From: CAVSCD01 sp963726335
GTDB taxonomy: Bacteria > Acidobacteriota > Aminicenantia > Aminicenantales > UBA8522
NCBI GenBank assembly: GCA_963726335.1
Contig: CAVSCD010000015.1
Coordinates: 186,001 to 250,000, forward strand
Direction of reading: 5' to 3'
DNA: 64,000 bases
The notes below the pieces were generated by a model. The model worked only from the letters and a program-made list of their open reading frames with translations, searched no databases and was not told the DNA's origin. The translations under genes and the position numbers were made by a program. Positions 40,329 through 49,425 of the stretch are shown here, one piece after another (positions within the stretch are counted from its first letter, which is position 1; each line of letters begins with the position of its first letter).

Positions 40329-40598
40329 GGGGGAATGGGCTGCCACCCCGCGGCCTCGGCTCCCATTCGGGTTCTTAACGCCGTTTCCGTCAACGCCCTT
40401 CTCGGCGGCTGCGTAACTCGCGCGTCAGATCGCACTCGCGCACAACGAGAATTCTCTTTTTTCCCCAGTGGGGTTTCCGTTTTATCGTTGCGAGCTCAAT
40501 ACATACTCGCCGCCCGAAACCCGGGGTCCCCTCGAAGGACATTTCGGAAAGGCTGAACCCTCAAGGTCGCCGAGGCCGGGGGTGGCAGCCCATACCCC
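40329..40598 (+). repeat. Dispersed structured repeat, copy R4
   Basis: This copy has the longest terminal stem: 40329-40359 pairs with 40569-40598 over about 30 bp with one mismatch and one bulge. Inside are CGCCCTTCTCGGCGGCTGC and CTCAATACATACTCGCCGCC, shared with R5. It lies in the region between the divergent hypC and uppS genes, so it is part of their regulatory space. The stem sequence is unrelated to those of R1, R3 and R5. Confidence 0.75.
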
Positions 40599-40616
40599 CT
40601 TGCACGGGCTGGTTTT

Positions 40617-40645
40617 TTGACTTATTCAGGGGTGGCTTCTATAAT
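40617..40645 (+). promoter_or_regulatory. Sigma70-type promoter for uppS operon
   Basis: TTGACT (40617-40622) and a consensus TATAAT (40640-40645) are 17 bp apart. The -10 box ends 6 nt before ATG 40652, so transcription probably begins at the start codon itself. Confidence 0.75.
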
Positions 40646-40651
40646 GACGTA

Positions 40652-41437
40652 ATGCCGATCGATCTCGAGGGTTTTGTCTCCCCGGGCAGCGAAGAAGAGG
40701 CGCTTCTCCGCCAGGTCGACTTCTCCGTTCTCCCCAAACATGTCGCCGTCATCATGGACGGGAACGGACGCTGGGCCGAACGGCGGCACATGCCCCGGAT
40801 CGAGGGCCATCGTGCCGCGTCCAAGGCGGTTCAGGATACCGTCGAATCCTGCGCCCGGCTCGGCGTCGAGTACCTGACGCTTTTTGCCTTCTCGAAGGAG
40901 AACTGGAAGCGGCCGAAAACCGAGGTTTCTCTGCTCTGGAAGCTCCTCGAGGAATATCTCCGGAGAGAATATAAAGAGTTGATAAAGAATAGGTTCCGGT
41001 TGAAAGTGATCGGTCAGCGGGAGGCCATTCCGCAATCCACCGAACGCGAGCTCCGCCGGGTCGAAGGCCTGACCGCCGGGTTCGACCGTTTGACCGTCGT
41101 TTTGGCGCTCAACTACGGCGGCCGGGCCGAGATCGTCGACGCGGTCAAGAAGATCCTCCAAGAGGGAGGGACCGGTCCCGAAGGGCTCGATGAAACCGCC
41201 TTTTCGAAGTACCTTTACACCGCCGCCATCCCCGACCCCGACCTCCTCATCCGGACGAGCGGCGAGCGTCGCGTCTCTAACTTCCTCCTCTGGCAGATCG
41301 CCTATGCGGAGATCTGGATCACGCCCGTCCTGTGGCCGGATTTCCGGCGCAAGCATTTTCTCGAGGCCCTGGTCGATTATCAGAAGAGAGAAAGGAGGTT
41401 CGGCGCCGTTCATGCCCAGCCGCCGGAGAACTCTTAG
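40652..41437 (+). CDS. uppS: Undecaprenyl diphosphate synthase (cis-prenyltransferase)
   Basis: The 261-residue enzyme has the P-loop-like VAVIMDGNGRWAERRHMPRIEGH signature split by the catalytic Asp, then FAFSKENWKRP, LALNYGGRAEI and DLLIRTSGERRVSNFLLWQIAYAE. It makes the C55 lipid carrier for peptidoglycan and O-antigen. No ribosome site precedes ATG 40652 and the promoter abuts it, so translation is probably leaderless. It starts the uppS-cdsA-dxr-rseP-ispG-larE cluster. Confidence 0.96.
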   Translation: MPIDLEGFVSPGSEEEALLRQVDFSVLPKHVAVIMDGNGRWAERRHMPRIEGHRAASKAVQDTVESCARLGVEYLTLFAFSKENWKRPKTEVSLLWKLLEEYLRREYKELIKNRFRLKVIGQREAIPQSTERELRRVEGLTAGFDRLTVVLALNYGGRAEIVDAVKKILQEGGTGPEGLDETAFSKYLYTAAIPDPDLLIRTSGERRVSNFLLWQIAYAEIWITPVLWPDFRRKHFLEALVDYQKRERRFGAVHAQPPENS

Positions 41438-41473
41438 TCCCCGGGCCATCTTACGGCGGCGCCTGCGCCCGAA

Positions 41474-42277
41474 ATGAAAAAACGAGTCCCCACGGCTATA
41501 GTGCTCATCGGCCTCTTCTTCCTGCTCATCCAGTACGGCTCCAGGACGGTGATGTTCGTGGTCTTGCAGGCCGTCATCCTGGCGGCGCTTTTCGAGTTCT
41601 ACGCGCTGGCCGAAAAAAAAGGGCTCCACCCCCGGTCCTATCTCGGCGCCGTGCTGTCGGTCCTCCTCGGTCTGGCGTTTTTCCGGCAGGATGCCGTGCC
41701 GCTCGGCCTGGCCGTTTTCGCCGTCATTTTTCTCACCGGAGTTTACTACCTGTTCACCTTCAGGCGCGTGGAGCAGCTGCCGTATTTCAGCCAATCCATC
41801 GCCGTCACCTTTTTCGGCGTTCTCTACCTGAGCTTCACCCTCAACCATATCTTCCTCCTGAGGTTTGAACGGGGGGCGTATTTTGTCTATTTCCTGTGCG
41901 CCGTCATCCTTCTCGGCGACACGGGAGCGTACTGGATCGGCGCGCTCCTGGGCCGTCACAAGATGGCGCCGCTCGCCAGTCCGAATAAAACCTGGGAGGG
42001 TTGCGCCGGAGGGATCCTGTTCGGTGTGCTGGGCGCCTGGGCCGCCTGGGCCCTGATGTTCAGGGACGTCAATCTCTGGCTGGCGCTCGGCACCGGGGCG
42101 GTCGTCCACGCCGTCGCCCAGATGAGCGACCCTCTGGAATCCCTTTTCAAGCGGGCCGTCGGGGTCAAGGACTCGTCCAACATCCTGCCCGGCCACGGAG
42201 GGTTCCTGGACCGGTTTGACAGCTTCCTCCTGGCCGGCCCGTTCTTCTATTATTTGCTCCGATACTTCTGGAAATGA
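41474..42277 (+). CDS. cdsA: Phosphatidate cytidylyltransferase CdsA
   Basis: The protein is an integral membrane enzyme with at least six hydrophobic helices (AIVLIGLFFLLIQYG, VMFVVLQAVILAALF, and others). It has the C-terminal signature SLFKRAVGVKDSSNILPGHG, then GFLDRFDS. CdsA makes CDP-diacylglycerol for phospholipids. The stop overlaps the dxr start by 4 bp (ATGA). 267 residues is a typical length. Confidence 0.94.
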   Translation: MKKRVPTAIVLIGLFFLLIQYGSRTVMFVVLQAVILAALFEFYALAEKKGLHPRSYLGAVLSVLLGLAFFRQDAVPLGLAVFAVIFLTGVYYLFTFRRVEQLPYFSQSIAVTFFGVLYLSFTLNHIFLLRFERGAYFVYFLCAVILLGDTGAYWIGALLGRHKMAPLASPNKTWEGCAGGILFGVLGAWAAWALMFRDVNLWLALGTGAVVHAVAQMSDPLESLFKRAVGVKDSSNILPGHGGFLDRFDSFLLAGPFFYYLLRYFWK

Positions 42278-43431
42278 AGACGCTGGCGGTCCTCGGGTCC
42301 ACGGGTTCGATCGGCGTGAACACGCTCGAGCTGGCGGACAGGCTCCGGGAGAGGTTCCGAGTCGTCGGGCTCGCCGCCGGCACGAACACGTCTCTGCTCG
42401 CCGACCAGATGAGAAGGTTCAACCCCGAGATCGTTTCCGTCCAGACCCGGGAAGCCGCCGAAACCCTGCGGCAGCGCCTGCCCGGTTTCGCCGGCCGCAT
42501 CCTCTTCGGCCCGGAAGGCGCCGAGGAAGTCGCCGGCTCCCCGGATAACGACATTGTCGTCTCCGCCATCACCGGGATCGACGGGTTGCGGCCGACCCTC
42601 GCCGCCGTCCGCGCGGGCGGGCGGGTCGCCCTGGCCAACAAGGAATCGCTGGTCGTCGCCGGCGCGCTGCTCCAGGCCGAGGCGTCATCGAGCGGGGCCG
42701 AGATCATCCCGGTTGACAGCGAGCACAGCGGCGTCTTCCAGTGCCTGGCCAAGGAGCCGAGGGCGGGCGTCCGCCGTGTCATCCTGACCGCCTCGGGCGG
42801 GCCGTTCTTCAGGACGCCGGTCTCGGAGATCGGGGCGAAAACGGTTGAAGAGGCGCTGCGGCACCCGCGGTGGAAGATGGGAAAGAAAGTGACCATCGAC
42901 TCGGCGACCCTGATGAACAAGGGGTTCGAGCTCATCGAGGCCCGCTGGCTGTTCGGGCTGGCGCCCGCCGAGCTGGGCGTGCTGATCCATCCCCAGAGCA
43001 TCGTCCATTCACTGGTCGAGATGCGCGACGGCTCGGTGCTGGCCCAGCTGAGCGTCACCGACATGAAGATCCCGATCCAGTTCGCCCTGACCTATCCCGA
43101 GAGGGAAGCCGGCCCGTTGCCGCCCCTCGACCTGGGACGGGTCCGGGAGCTTGAATTCTACGAAGTGGATGAGGGCCGCTACCCGCTGATGCGCCTCGCC
43201 CGGCTGGCCCTGGATACCGACCGGTCACTGCCGGTGGCCCTGAACGCCGCCAACGAAGTCGCCGTCGCGGGCTTTCTCGGCGGCCGCCTGCCGTTCTCCG
43301 GGATCGTCGAGGCGGTCAGCCGGGCCATGGAAGGGCATCGCGTCGTCGATGTCCGAAGTCTGGAAGATATCAGCCAGGTCGACCGGGAGGTCCGGGCGCA
43401 GACCAGCCAATTCATCGCGGAAAGGGTGTAA
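42274..43431 (+). CDS. dxr: 1-deoxy-D-xylulose 5-phosphate reductoisomerase
   Basis: This 385-residue enzyme of the MEP isoprenoid pathway has the NADPH motif LGSTGSIGVNTLEL, GGRVALANKESLVVAG, IIPVDSEHSGVFQCL and TIDSATLMNKGFELIEA with the metal ligands. Its position between cdsA and rseP is the common bacterial order. Together with ispG downstream it shows that isoprenoids are made by the MEP route. The start is coupled to cdsA by a 4-bp overlap. Confidence 0.96.
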   Translation: MKTLAVLGSTGSIGVNTLELADRLRERFRVVGLAAGTNTSLLADQMRRFNPEIVSVQTREAAETLRQRLPGFAGRILFGPEGAEEVAGSPDNDIVVSAITGIDGLRPTLAAVRAGGRVALANKESLVVAGALLQAEASSSGAEIIPVDSEHSGVFQCLAKEPRAGVRRVILTASGGPFFRTPVSEIGAKTVEEALRHPRWKMGKKVTIDSATLMNKGFELIEARWLFGLAPAELGVLIHPQSIVHSLVEMRDGSVLAQLSVTDMKIPIQFALTYPEREAGPLPPLDLGRVRELEFYEVDEGRYPLMRLARLALDTDRSLPVALNAANEVAVAGFLGGRLPFSGIVEAVSRAMEGHRVVDVRSLEDISQVDREVRAQTSQFIAERV

Positions 43432-43432
43432 T

Positions 43433-44774
43433 ATGGGAAATCTCCTCGGCACGCTGCTGGCCTTTTTCATCGTCTTCGGGATCCTCGTCTTCATCCACGA
43501 GTTCGGGCACTTTTTCACGGCCAAGCTTGTGGGCATCCGCGTCGAGACATTCTCCTTCGGCTACGGCAAGCGTTTGTTCGGCATCCGCGGGAAGGAGACC
43601 GATTATCGGATCAGCCTGATCCCGATGGGAGGCTACGTCAAGTTCCTGGGCGAGGGCGAGCTGTCCGCCGAGGGCGGTCAAGCCGGCTCTCCCGGCCGAC
43701 CATTTCCTGGCCAAGACGCGCTGGCAGCGCTTCCTGGTGATGGTCATGGGCTCGGTGATGAACCTCATCCTGGCCGTGGTCCTCATCGCCATCGTCGGGA
43801 TGGTGGGTGTGACCGTGCCGGGCTACCAGGAGGAGACGCCGGTCATCGGCTGGATCGAACCGGGCTCGCCCGCCGAGAGGTCCGGGTTCAATCTCGGGGA
43901 CGCGATCCTGAGCGTCGACGGCGAGAAGGTCGCGACCTGGGGAGACGTCGAGATGGCCGTCGGCACGAAGCCCGACCGGGACGTCTTCGTGGAGGTCCGG
44001 CGAGGCGGCGAGACGCTGCGGATCGGCATGCGGACCGAAAAGAAGACCCGCTACGCGCTGGGCTACGCCGGGTTCACGGGCGTCATCCTCACCCAGGTCA
44101 GGATGGTGAAGCCGGGCTCGGCGGCGGAAAAGGCCGGCCTGGAAACCGGGGACATCATCCGGGCCATCGACGGGAAGCCCGTCACCTTCTACGAGTTCGT
44201 CCAGGTGATCGAGAAGAACCCGGACCGGCCGCTCACGCTCGAGGTCGAGAGGCAGGGCCGACCGCTTTCCCTGACGGCCACGCCCCGCCTCGAAGGCAGC
44301 GTCGGCCGGATCGGCATCTACCAGGAGCCGCAAACGGTCATGAGAAAGTACGGATTTTTCGCGGCTTTTGGGCAGAGCCTTAAAGAAAACGCCAAGAATA
44401 CGTTCCTGATCATCCGGTTCATCAAGGACCTGTTCGTGGGGCGGGCCTCGACGCAACAGCTCGGCGGCCCCATTGACATCGCGAACTTCTCCTACGCCGC
44501 CCTGAAGATGGGTTTCCTGGCCATGCTGGGCTGGATCGGGCTGATCAGCCTCCAGCTCGGCGTCATCAACCTCTTTCCCATCCCGGTCTTTGACGGCGGC
44601 CAGATCTTCGTGCTGGCCGTCGAGGCCATCATCCGGCGGGACCTGGGCCCCAAGGTCCGCCAGGTCTGGATGCAGATCGGGTTCGTCATCTTCGTGCTGC
44701 TCATCGTCTTTGTCATCCTGAACGATATCATCAAGAGGCTGCCGGCCGGCTGGCAGAGCCTCGTTCCATGGTAA
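43433..44774 (+). CDS. rseP: Site-2 zinc metalloprotease RseP (frameshifted)
   Basis: The first membrane helix contains the zinc motif FIHEFGHFFTAKL and the last part has NLFPIPVFDGGQ, the second active-site element. Two PDZ domains lie between (PVIGWIEPGSPAERSGFNLGD and MVKPGSAAEKAGLETGDII). RseP cleaves anti-sigma factors and signal peptides inside the membrane. One extra base near 43670-43691 shifts the frame. Past it the expected ADHFLAKTRWQRFLVMVMGS follows, giving about 446 residues. The start is 1 bp after the dxr stop. Confidence 0.88.
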
Positions 44775-44786
44775 TATAGCTTCGTC

Positions 44787-45878
44787 ATGAGCTCTTCCTT
44801 CCCCCGCCGGACGACCAAGCCGATCCTGGTCGGGGGAGTGCAGGTCGGGGGCGGGGCGCCGGTGGTCGTGCAGTCCATGACCAAGACGCCCACGCATGAC
44901 GCCGCGGCGACGGTCGCCCAGATCAGGCGTCTGCAGAAGGCGGGTTGCGAGATCGTACGGCTGGCTGTGCCCGACCGGAGGGCGGCCGAAGCCCTGCCCG
45001 GGATCAAGAAGCGTGTCTCCGTACCCCTCATCGCCGACATCCATTTCGACCACAGGCTCGCCCTGGCCGCGCTGCTGGCCGGGGTGGACGGTTTGCGTCT
45101 GAACCCGGGGACGATCGGCCCGAGGGAAGGGGTCCGCCGGGTGGTCGCCGCCGCCAGGGAACGGGGAGTACCCATCCGCATCGGCATCAACTCGGGCTCG
45201 CTCGAGAAACGCCTCCTGGCCCGCTACGGCGGCGCGACGGCCGAAGCGATGGCGGAAAGCGCCCTGGGCCACATCCGGCTCCTCGAAGACCTCGGTTTCG
45301 ACCTCATCAAGGTCTCGCTCAAGGCGTCGGATGTCGCCCGCACCGTGGAGGCCCACCGGATCCTGGCGGGGAAAGTCCCGTATCCCTTTCATCTCGGGAT
45401 CACCGAAGCCGGTAACCTGGAAAGCGGCGTGATCAAGTCCTCGGTGGGCCTGGGCATCCTGCTCGGCGAAGGCCTGGGCGATACGATCCGTGTCTCCCTG
45501 ACCGCGCCGCCCGAGGACGAGGTGCGCGTCGCCTACTCGATTCTCCGGAGCCTGGGCCTCAGGTCGCGGGGAGTCAATCTGGTCACCTGTCCGACCTGCG
45601 GCCGGGTCGAGGTCGACATGATGAGATACGCCGCCGCGGTTTCGAGAGGGCTCCAGTCGATCGAGGTCCCGCTCACCGTGGCCTTGATGGGCTGCGCGGT
45701 CAACGGCCCGGGAGAGGCCCGGGAAGCCGATGTCGGCATCGCCTGCGGCAGGGGAGCCGGGACCCTGTTCAGGAAAGGAAAGCTGGTGCGGCGGGTCGAG
45801 GCCGGACGGATCGTGGCCGAGCTTGTCGCCGAAGCGAAAAAGCTGGCCGCGGAAAGATCGAAAGTCCAAGGAATATGA
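44787..45878 (+). CDS. ispG: (E)-4-hydroxy-3-methylbut-2-enyl-diphosphate synthase IspG
   Basis: The 363-residue MEP-pathway enzyme has VVVQSMTKTPTHD, LIADIHFDHRLAL, GITEAG and a 4Fe-4S site with Cys in LVTCPTCGRVEVD and GCAVNGPGEA. The single-domain form without an insertion is the usual bacterial type. It lies 12 bp after rseP and 3 bp before larE. No clear ribosome site is seen. Confidence 0.95.
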   Translation: MSSSFPRRTTKPILVGGVQVGGGAPVVVQSMTKTPTHDAAATVAQIRRLQKAGCEIVRLAVPDRRAAEALPGIKKRVSVPLIADIHFDHRLALAALLAGVDGLRLNPGTIGPREGVRRVVAAARERGVPIRIGINSGSLEKRLLARYGGATAEAMAESALGHIRLLEDLGFDLIKVSLKASDVARTVEAHRILAGKVPYPFHLGITEAGNLESGVIKSSVGLGILLGEGLGDTIRVSLTAPPEDEVRVAYSILRSLGLRSRGVNLVTCPTCGRVEVDMMRYAAAVSRGLQSIEVPLTVALMGCAVNGPGEAREADVGIACGRGAGTLFRKGKLVRRVEAGRIVAELVAEAKKLAAERSKVQGI

Positions 45879-45881
45879 ACA

Positions 45882-46831
45882 ATGGCTCAAGATAGCCCCG
45901 TACCCAAAGCCGTGCTGGTCAAGCTCGAAAGGCTGCAGGAGATCCTCCGCGGGATGAAGAAGACGCTCGTCGCCTTTTCCGGGGGAGTGGACAGCACCCT
46001 GCTCCTCAAGGTGGCGCTTGACGTTCTGGGCCGGGAGGCGTTCGCGGTCATCGCCGGCTCCGAAACCTATCCGGAGCGGGAAGTCCGCGCAGCCCGCGCG
46101 CTCGCCCGGCGGCTGGGCGCCCAAGCCGCGGTCATCCGGACACGGGAGATCGACAACCCGGCCTTTTACGAGAACTCTCCCAGGCGCTGTTATCACTGCA
46201 AGCTCGAGCTCTTTTCGCTCCTCAGGAAGATGGCCGACGAGCGCGGCATCCCGTACGTGCTCGACGGCTCGAACGCCGATGACCGGAGCGACTACCGCCC
46301 GGGTCGGAGGCCGGCCGGGAGCTCGAAGTCCGCTCACCCCTCCAGGAAGCGGGCCTGACCAAGGCGGACATCCGGGTCCTCTCCAGGATGTACGGCCTTC
46401 CCACCTGGAACAAGCCCTCCATGGCCTGCCTGGCCTCAAGGTTCCCTTATCACGTTCCGATCGAGCGCGCCAACCTCGTCCGGGTGGCCAAGGCCGAGGA
46501 CGCCCTGCGGCAGCTCGGGTTCGTTCAGTTGCGCGTCCGGCACCACGGCGACATCGCCCGGATCGAGGTCACGGCCGAAGACATCCCCAAGCTCCTGGCC
46601 GGACCGGTCAGGCGGAAGATCGCGACCCGGTTCAAGAAGCTGGGATATATCTACGTGACCCTCGACCTCGAGGGCTACCGCACCGGCAGCCTCAACGAAC
46701 CCCTGAAGAAGGGTCGCCGCCCCAAAAGCCTGACAGCCCCGAACGCTGCCGACGGGTTTCTTCGATTGCGGAGAGATCAGCCGTCGGATGGCCGCAGCGA
46801 CCATGAGAGGTGTTTAGCCATCGCGAAATGA
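45882..46831 (+). CDS. larE: LarE-like ATP-dependent sulfur transferase (frameshifted, extended C-terminus)
   Basis: It has the PP-loop AFSGGVDSTLLLKVAL, SPRRCYHCKLELFS, and MACLASRFPYH, all typical of LarE, which donates sulfur from its own cysteines to build the nickel-pincer cofactor. One G is missing in a run at 46305-46307; repair gives YRPGREAGRELEVRSPL. Family members normally end near GYRTGSLNE. Here about 45 more residues follow, to 46831, and most of them are encoded by repeat R5 and its flank. Repaired length is about 316 residues. No larB or larC is in the window. Confidence 0.82.
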
Positions 46832-47030
46832 CCTCTCGACGGGAACCCGCGTTCCGGGCGGCGAGTATGTATTGAGCTCAACGCGGCAAACGGATACGCA
46901 CCGAAAAGCAAAGAGAATCAAAATCAGCCGAGGTGATCTGGAACGCGAGGTTAGCAGCCGCCGAGAAGGGCGTTTCGCGAGCGGCGTTAAAAACCCGAAC
47001 GGGCGCCGGGCCGCCGATGGCTGATCTCTC
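46771..47030 (-). repeat. Dispersed structured repeat, copy R5
   Basis: Read on the minus strand this copy matches R4 in order (GTTCGGGTTTTTAACGCCG, CGCCCTTCTCGGCGGCTGC, GAGCTCAATACATACTCG). Its ends form an inverted repeat of about 22 bp (46771-46793 with 47009-47030), different in sequence from R4's stem. It overlaps the 3' end of the larE reading frame and lies in the convergent gap before the 2-hydroxyacid dehydrogenase. Confidence 0.75.
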
Positions 47031-47080
47031 TGGGGCATCTAGCCCATTCCTACTGGCGCAATTGGATAGTGGACGGATTC

Positions 47081-48052
47081 CTAATTCACCAGATTGTCGG
47101 GGCGCTCGCCGCGCAATCCCTGGATGAGGTTCCGCGCCGCCGCCATGGCCATCGCCAGGCGCGTCCCGCGGGTGGCGCTGCCGATATGGGGGAGGAGGAC
47201 GACATTGTCGAGAGCCGTCAGCCGTGGCTCGATCTCGGGCTCCCTCTCATAGACGTCCAGGCCCGCGGCCCCGAGCCTTCCGCTCTCCAGGGCGTCGGCC
47301 AGGGCGGCCTCGTCGACGATCGGACCCCGGGCGACGTTGACGAGAAGAGCGTCGCGCTTCATCAGGCTCAGCTTTTGCGCCGACAGGAGATGCGTTGTCT
47401 GGGGGTTCAGCACGGCGTGGACGGTGACGATATCGGCCGTTTGGAGAAGCTCGTCGAGGGGCAGCCAGGTCGATCGCAGGCCCGCCTCGGACTCGGCCGG
47501 AAGCCGGTGCGGATCGTGGTAGACGATTTCCATCCCGAACCCGGAGGCGCGCCGGGCGACGGCCTGCCCGATCCTCCCGAACCCGATAATGCCCAAACGC
47601 TTGCCGTAGATATCCATTCCCAGGAAAAGGTCGAGCTCCCAGCCGAGGAACTTTCCCTCCCGGGTGAACCGGTCGGCCTGCGGGATCTTCCGGGCGGCGG
47701 CCAGGATAAGGGCCCACGTGAGATCGGCGGTCGCCTCGGTCAAAACGCCCGGAGTGTTGCTGACCAAGATACCCCGCTCTCGGGCTGCTTGGAGGTCGAT
47801 GTTGTCGACGCCAACGGCGCAGTTGGCGATCATCCGGAGCTTGGGCGCGGCGTCGATGATCTCCCGGTCGATCCGGTCGACAAGAAGCGTGAGCAGCCCC
47901 TCCTTGTCCGAGATCCTTTCTTTGAGGTGCTCCCGTGCATACCCTCGGGGGTCCGTGCCGCCTTCGACCTCGGCCTGCGACGTCAGATAGGCCATGGCTT
48001 CCGGCAACAACCTCCGGGTCACCAGGACTTTGGGACTCATCTCAATCGCCAT
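47081..48052 (-). CDS. D-isomer-specific 2-hydroxyacid dehydrogenase
   Basis: The NAD-binding GFGRIGQAVARRASGFGMEI lies mid-protein, and the active-site residues follow: Arg in VNVARGPIVDE, Glu in DVYEREPEIEP and His in LLPHIGSATRG. The 323-residue size and motifs fit glyoxylate/hydroxypyruvate reductase or a related dehydrogenase; it lacks the ACT domain of classic SerA. An internal ATG at 48040 (MSPKVLV) is an equally plausible start. It is convergent with larE, and the tonB-exbB-exbD operon ends upstream of it. Confidence 0.87.
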   Translation of the reverse strand: MAIEMSPKVLVTRRLLPEAMAYLTSQAEVEGGTDPRGYAREHLKERISDKEGLLTLLVDRIDREIIDAAPKLRMIANCAVGVDNIDLQAARERGILVSNTPGVLTEATADLTWALILAAARKIPQADRFTREGKFLGWELDLFLGMDIYGKRLGIIGFGRIGQAVARRASGFGMEIVYHDPHRLPAESEAGLRSTWLPLDELLQTADIVTVHAVLNPQTTHLLSAQKLSLMKRDALLVNVARGPIVDEAALADALESGRLGAAGLDVYEREPEIEPRLTALDNVVLLPHIGSATRGTRLAMAMAAARNLIQGLRGERPDNLVN

Positions 48053-48123
48053 CGGCTGAACTGATCAATCCGGCGGGGCCGGAGAGCCTGAGGTTTGGGG
48101 AGGGGAGGAGAGGAAAAGAAGAC

Positions 48124-48161
48124 GAGGCGAAAGGCCGAGGTCAAACTCAGCCTTTCGCCTC
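48124..48161 (-). terminator. Rho-independent terminator of tonB-exbB-exbD
   Basis: A 16-bp stem with one mismatch, GAGGCGAAAGGC on one arm and GCCTTTCGCCTC on the other, has a six-base loop. On the minus strand it is followed by GTCTTCTTTTCC. It lies about 50 bp after the exbD stop. Confidence 0.65.
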
Positions 48162-48209
48162 GCTCCGTGGACTCAAAATCAATCCTTCGATCGAGCCGGC
48201 TTGACGGCC

Positions 48210-48641
48210 CTACTGGCCGCTCTTTTCCGTCTGGACGTCGGTGATGATGCCGATCAGCTCGATCCCGGCTTCCTTGACGAGCTCGAGCACGCCGCCCGGC
48301 TCGACGAGCTTGCCGTATTCCAGATCCTGGTCAACCTTCAGGTAGAGCTTCTTCTCGCTGGCCGTGAGGAACGCGTCTTCCAGCAGCTGCTGCAGGTTTT
48401 CCATCGTGGCCTTGTCCTGGTTGACGTACATCGTCCCGTCCTTGCGGACGGCCAGGACGACCTCGGGCTCATCCGGCATGCTGATGGTGTTCAACGCGGT
48501 CGGCAGTCTGACGTCGACGCCTTTCTGGACAAGCGGGGTCACAACCATGAAGATGATGAGCAGGACGAGCAGGACGTCGCAAAGAGGGACGACGTTGGGC
48601 TCGGATTTGACCTTTTCCTTGCCGCCCATTGAAAATCCCAT
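48210..48641 (-). CDS. exbD: Biopolymer transport protein ExbD/TolR
   Basis: The 143-residue protein has a short cytoplasmic N-terminus, then one membrane helix (PLCDVLLVLLIIFMVVTPLV) holding the conserved Asp of the proton path, and a periplasmic domain. GAGG lies 6 nt before the ATG. With ExbB and TonB it energises outer-membrane transport. The gene ends before the terminator at 48124-48161. Confidence 0.92.
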   Translation of the reverse strand: MGFSMGGKEKVKSEPNVVPLCDVLLVLLIIFMVVTPLVQKGVDVRLPTALNTISMPDEPEVVLAVRKDGTMYVNQDKATMENLQQLLEDAFLTASEKKLYLKVDQDLEYGKLVEPGGVLELVKEAGIELIGIITDVQTEKSGQ

Positions 48642-48704
48642 ATTACGCCTCGCTTCCCGGACAGGCGCGAACGCCCGCTCCGGAATATAGCCTTAAGAAT
48701 AAGC

Positions 48705-49379
48705 TCAGGCTTCGTGCTTTCTCATAAAGAAATCGACGATCTGCGAGGTGGTGTTGTCCATCTCGGCCTGGTAGACCTCGATTTTTGCGTTCAGGATGTT
48801 GTAGCACCAAAGAGCGATGATGGCCACGCCGATCCCAAAGGCCGTGGTGACGAGGGCTTCGGCGATACCACCGGCGACGGCGCCGATGCCGCCCGAACCC
48901 GTCAGGGCCATGCCGCGGAAGGCGTTGATGATGCCGGCGATCGTCCCGAACAGCCCGATGAAGGGGGCGGACGTGGCGATCGTGGCCAGAGTGCTCAGGC
49001 CCCGCTTCAGGTCCTGGGTGAAGATGACCGCGGCCCGCTCGCTGCCGCGCTGGGCGGTCTCGACCTGGTCATCCAGGGCCAGTCCCGCCTGTTTAGCTTC
49101 CAGGAATTCGCGGATCCCGGCAGCCGTAACGCGGGCCAGGTGGCTGCCCGTATTCTCTTTCTTGGTGGAGAGAGTCAGGGCTTCCTGGAGCTGTCCCTTT
49201 TTCAGGTATTCCGCGAGCTTCGGGGCAACCGCTTTGGATTTGCCTCTGGCTCTCCGGAAGACGAGCTGTCTCTCGACGAAAAGATAGAGGGAGACGATGG
49301 ACAGGGCGATCAGGATGATGGCCACGGCTTTGGCGACCGGACCCATGGCGGACCACATTTCGATCAGACCAAATTGCAT
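48705..49379 (-). CDS. exbB: MotA/TolQ/ExbB family proton channel protein ExbB
   Basis: This 224-residue protein has an N-terminal helix (AKAVAIILIALSIVSLYLFV) and two more (FIGLFGTIAGIINAF and FGIGVAIIALWCYNIL), with the GLFGTIAGI signature of the family. It forms the channel with ExbD. An AAGGAGG ribosome site lies ahead of the start. It is the middle gene of tonB-exbB-exbD. Confidence 0.93.
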   Translation of the reverse strand: MQFGLIEMWSAMGPVAKAVAIILIALSIVSLYLFVERQLVFRRARGKSKAVAPKLAEYLKKGQLQEALTLSTKKENTGSHLARVTAAGIREFLEAKQAGLALDDQVETAQRGSERAAVIFTQDLKRGLSTLATIATSAPFIGLFGTIAGIINAFRGMALTGSGGIGAVAGGIAEALVTTAFGIGVAIIALWCYNILNAKIEVYQAEMDNTTSQIVDFFMRKHEA

Positions 49380-49425
49380 GTTCGATACCTCCTTGTTAGA
49401 TCTCGAAAACCATTCTGTAGGTTAT

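Noticed and set aside
43638..46439. Long minus-strand open frame of 933 codons
   Set aside because: It lies opposite rseP, ispG and larE, shows Arg/Gly/Asp-rich shadow composition, and has no recognisable motif.
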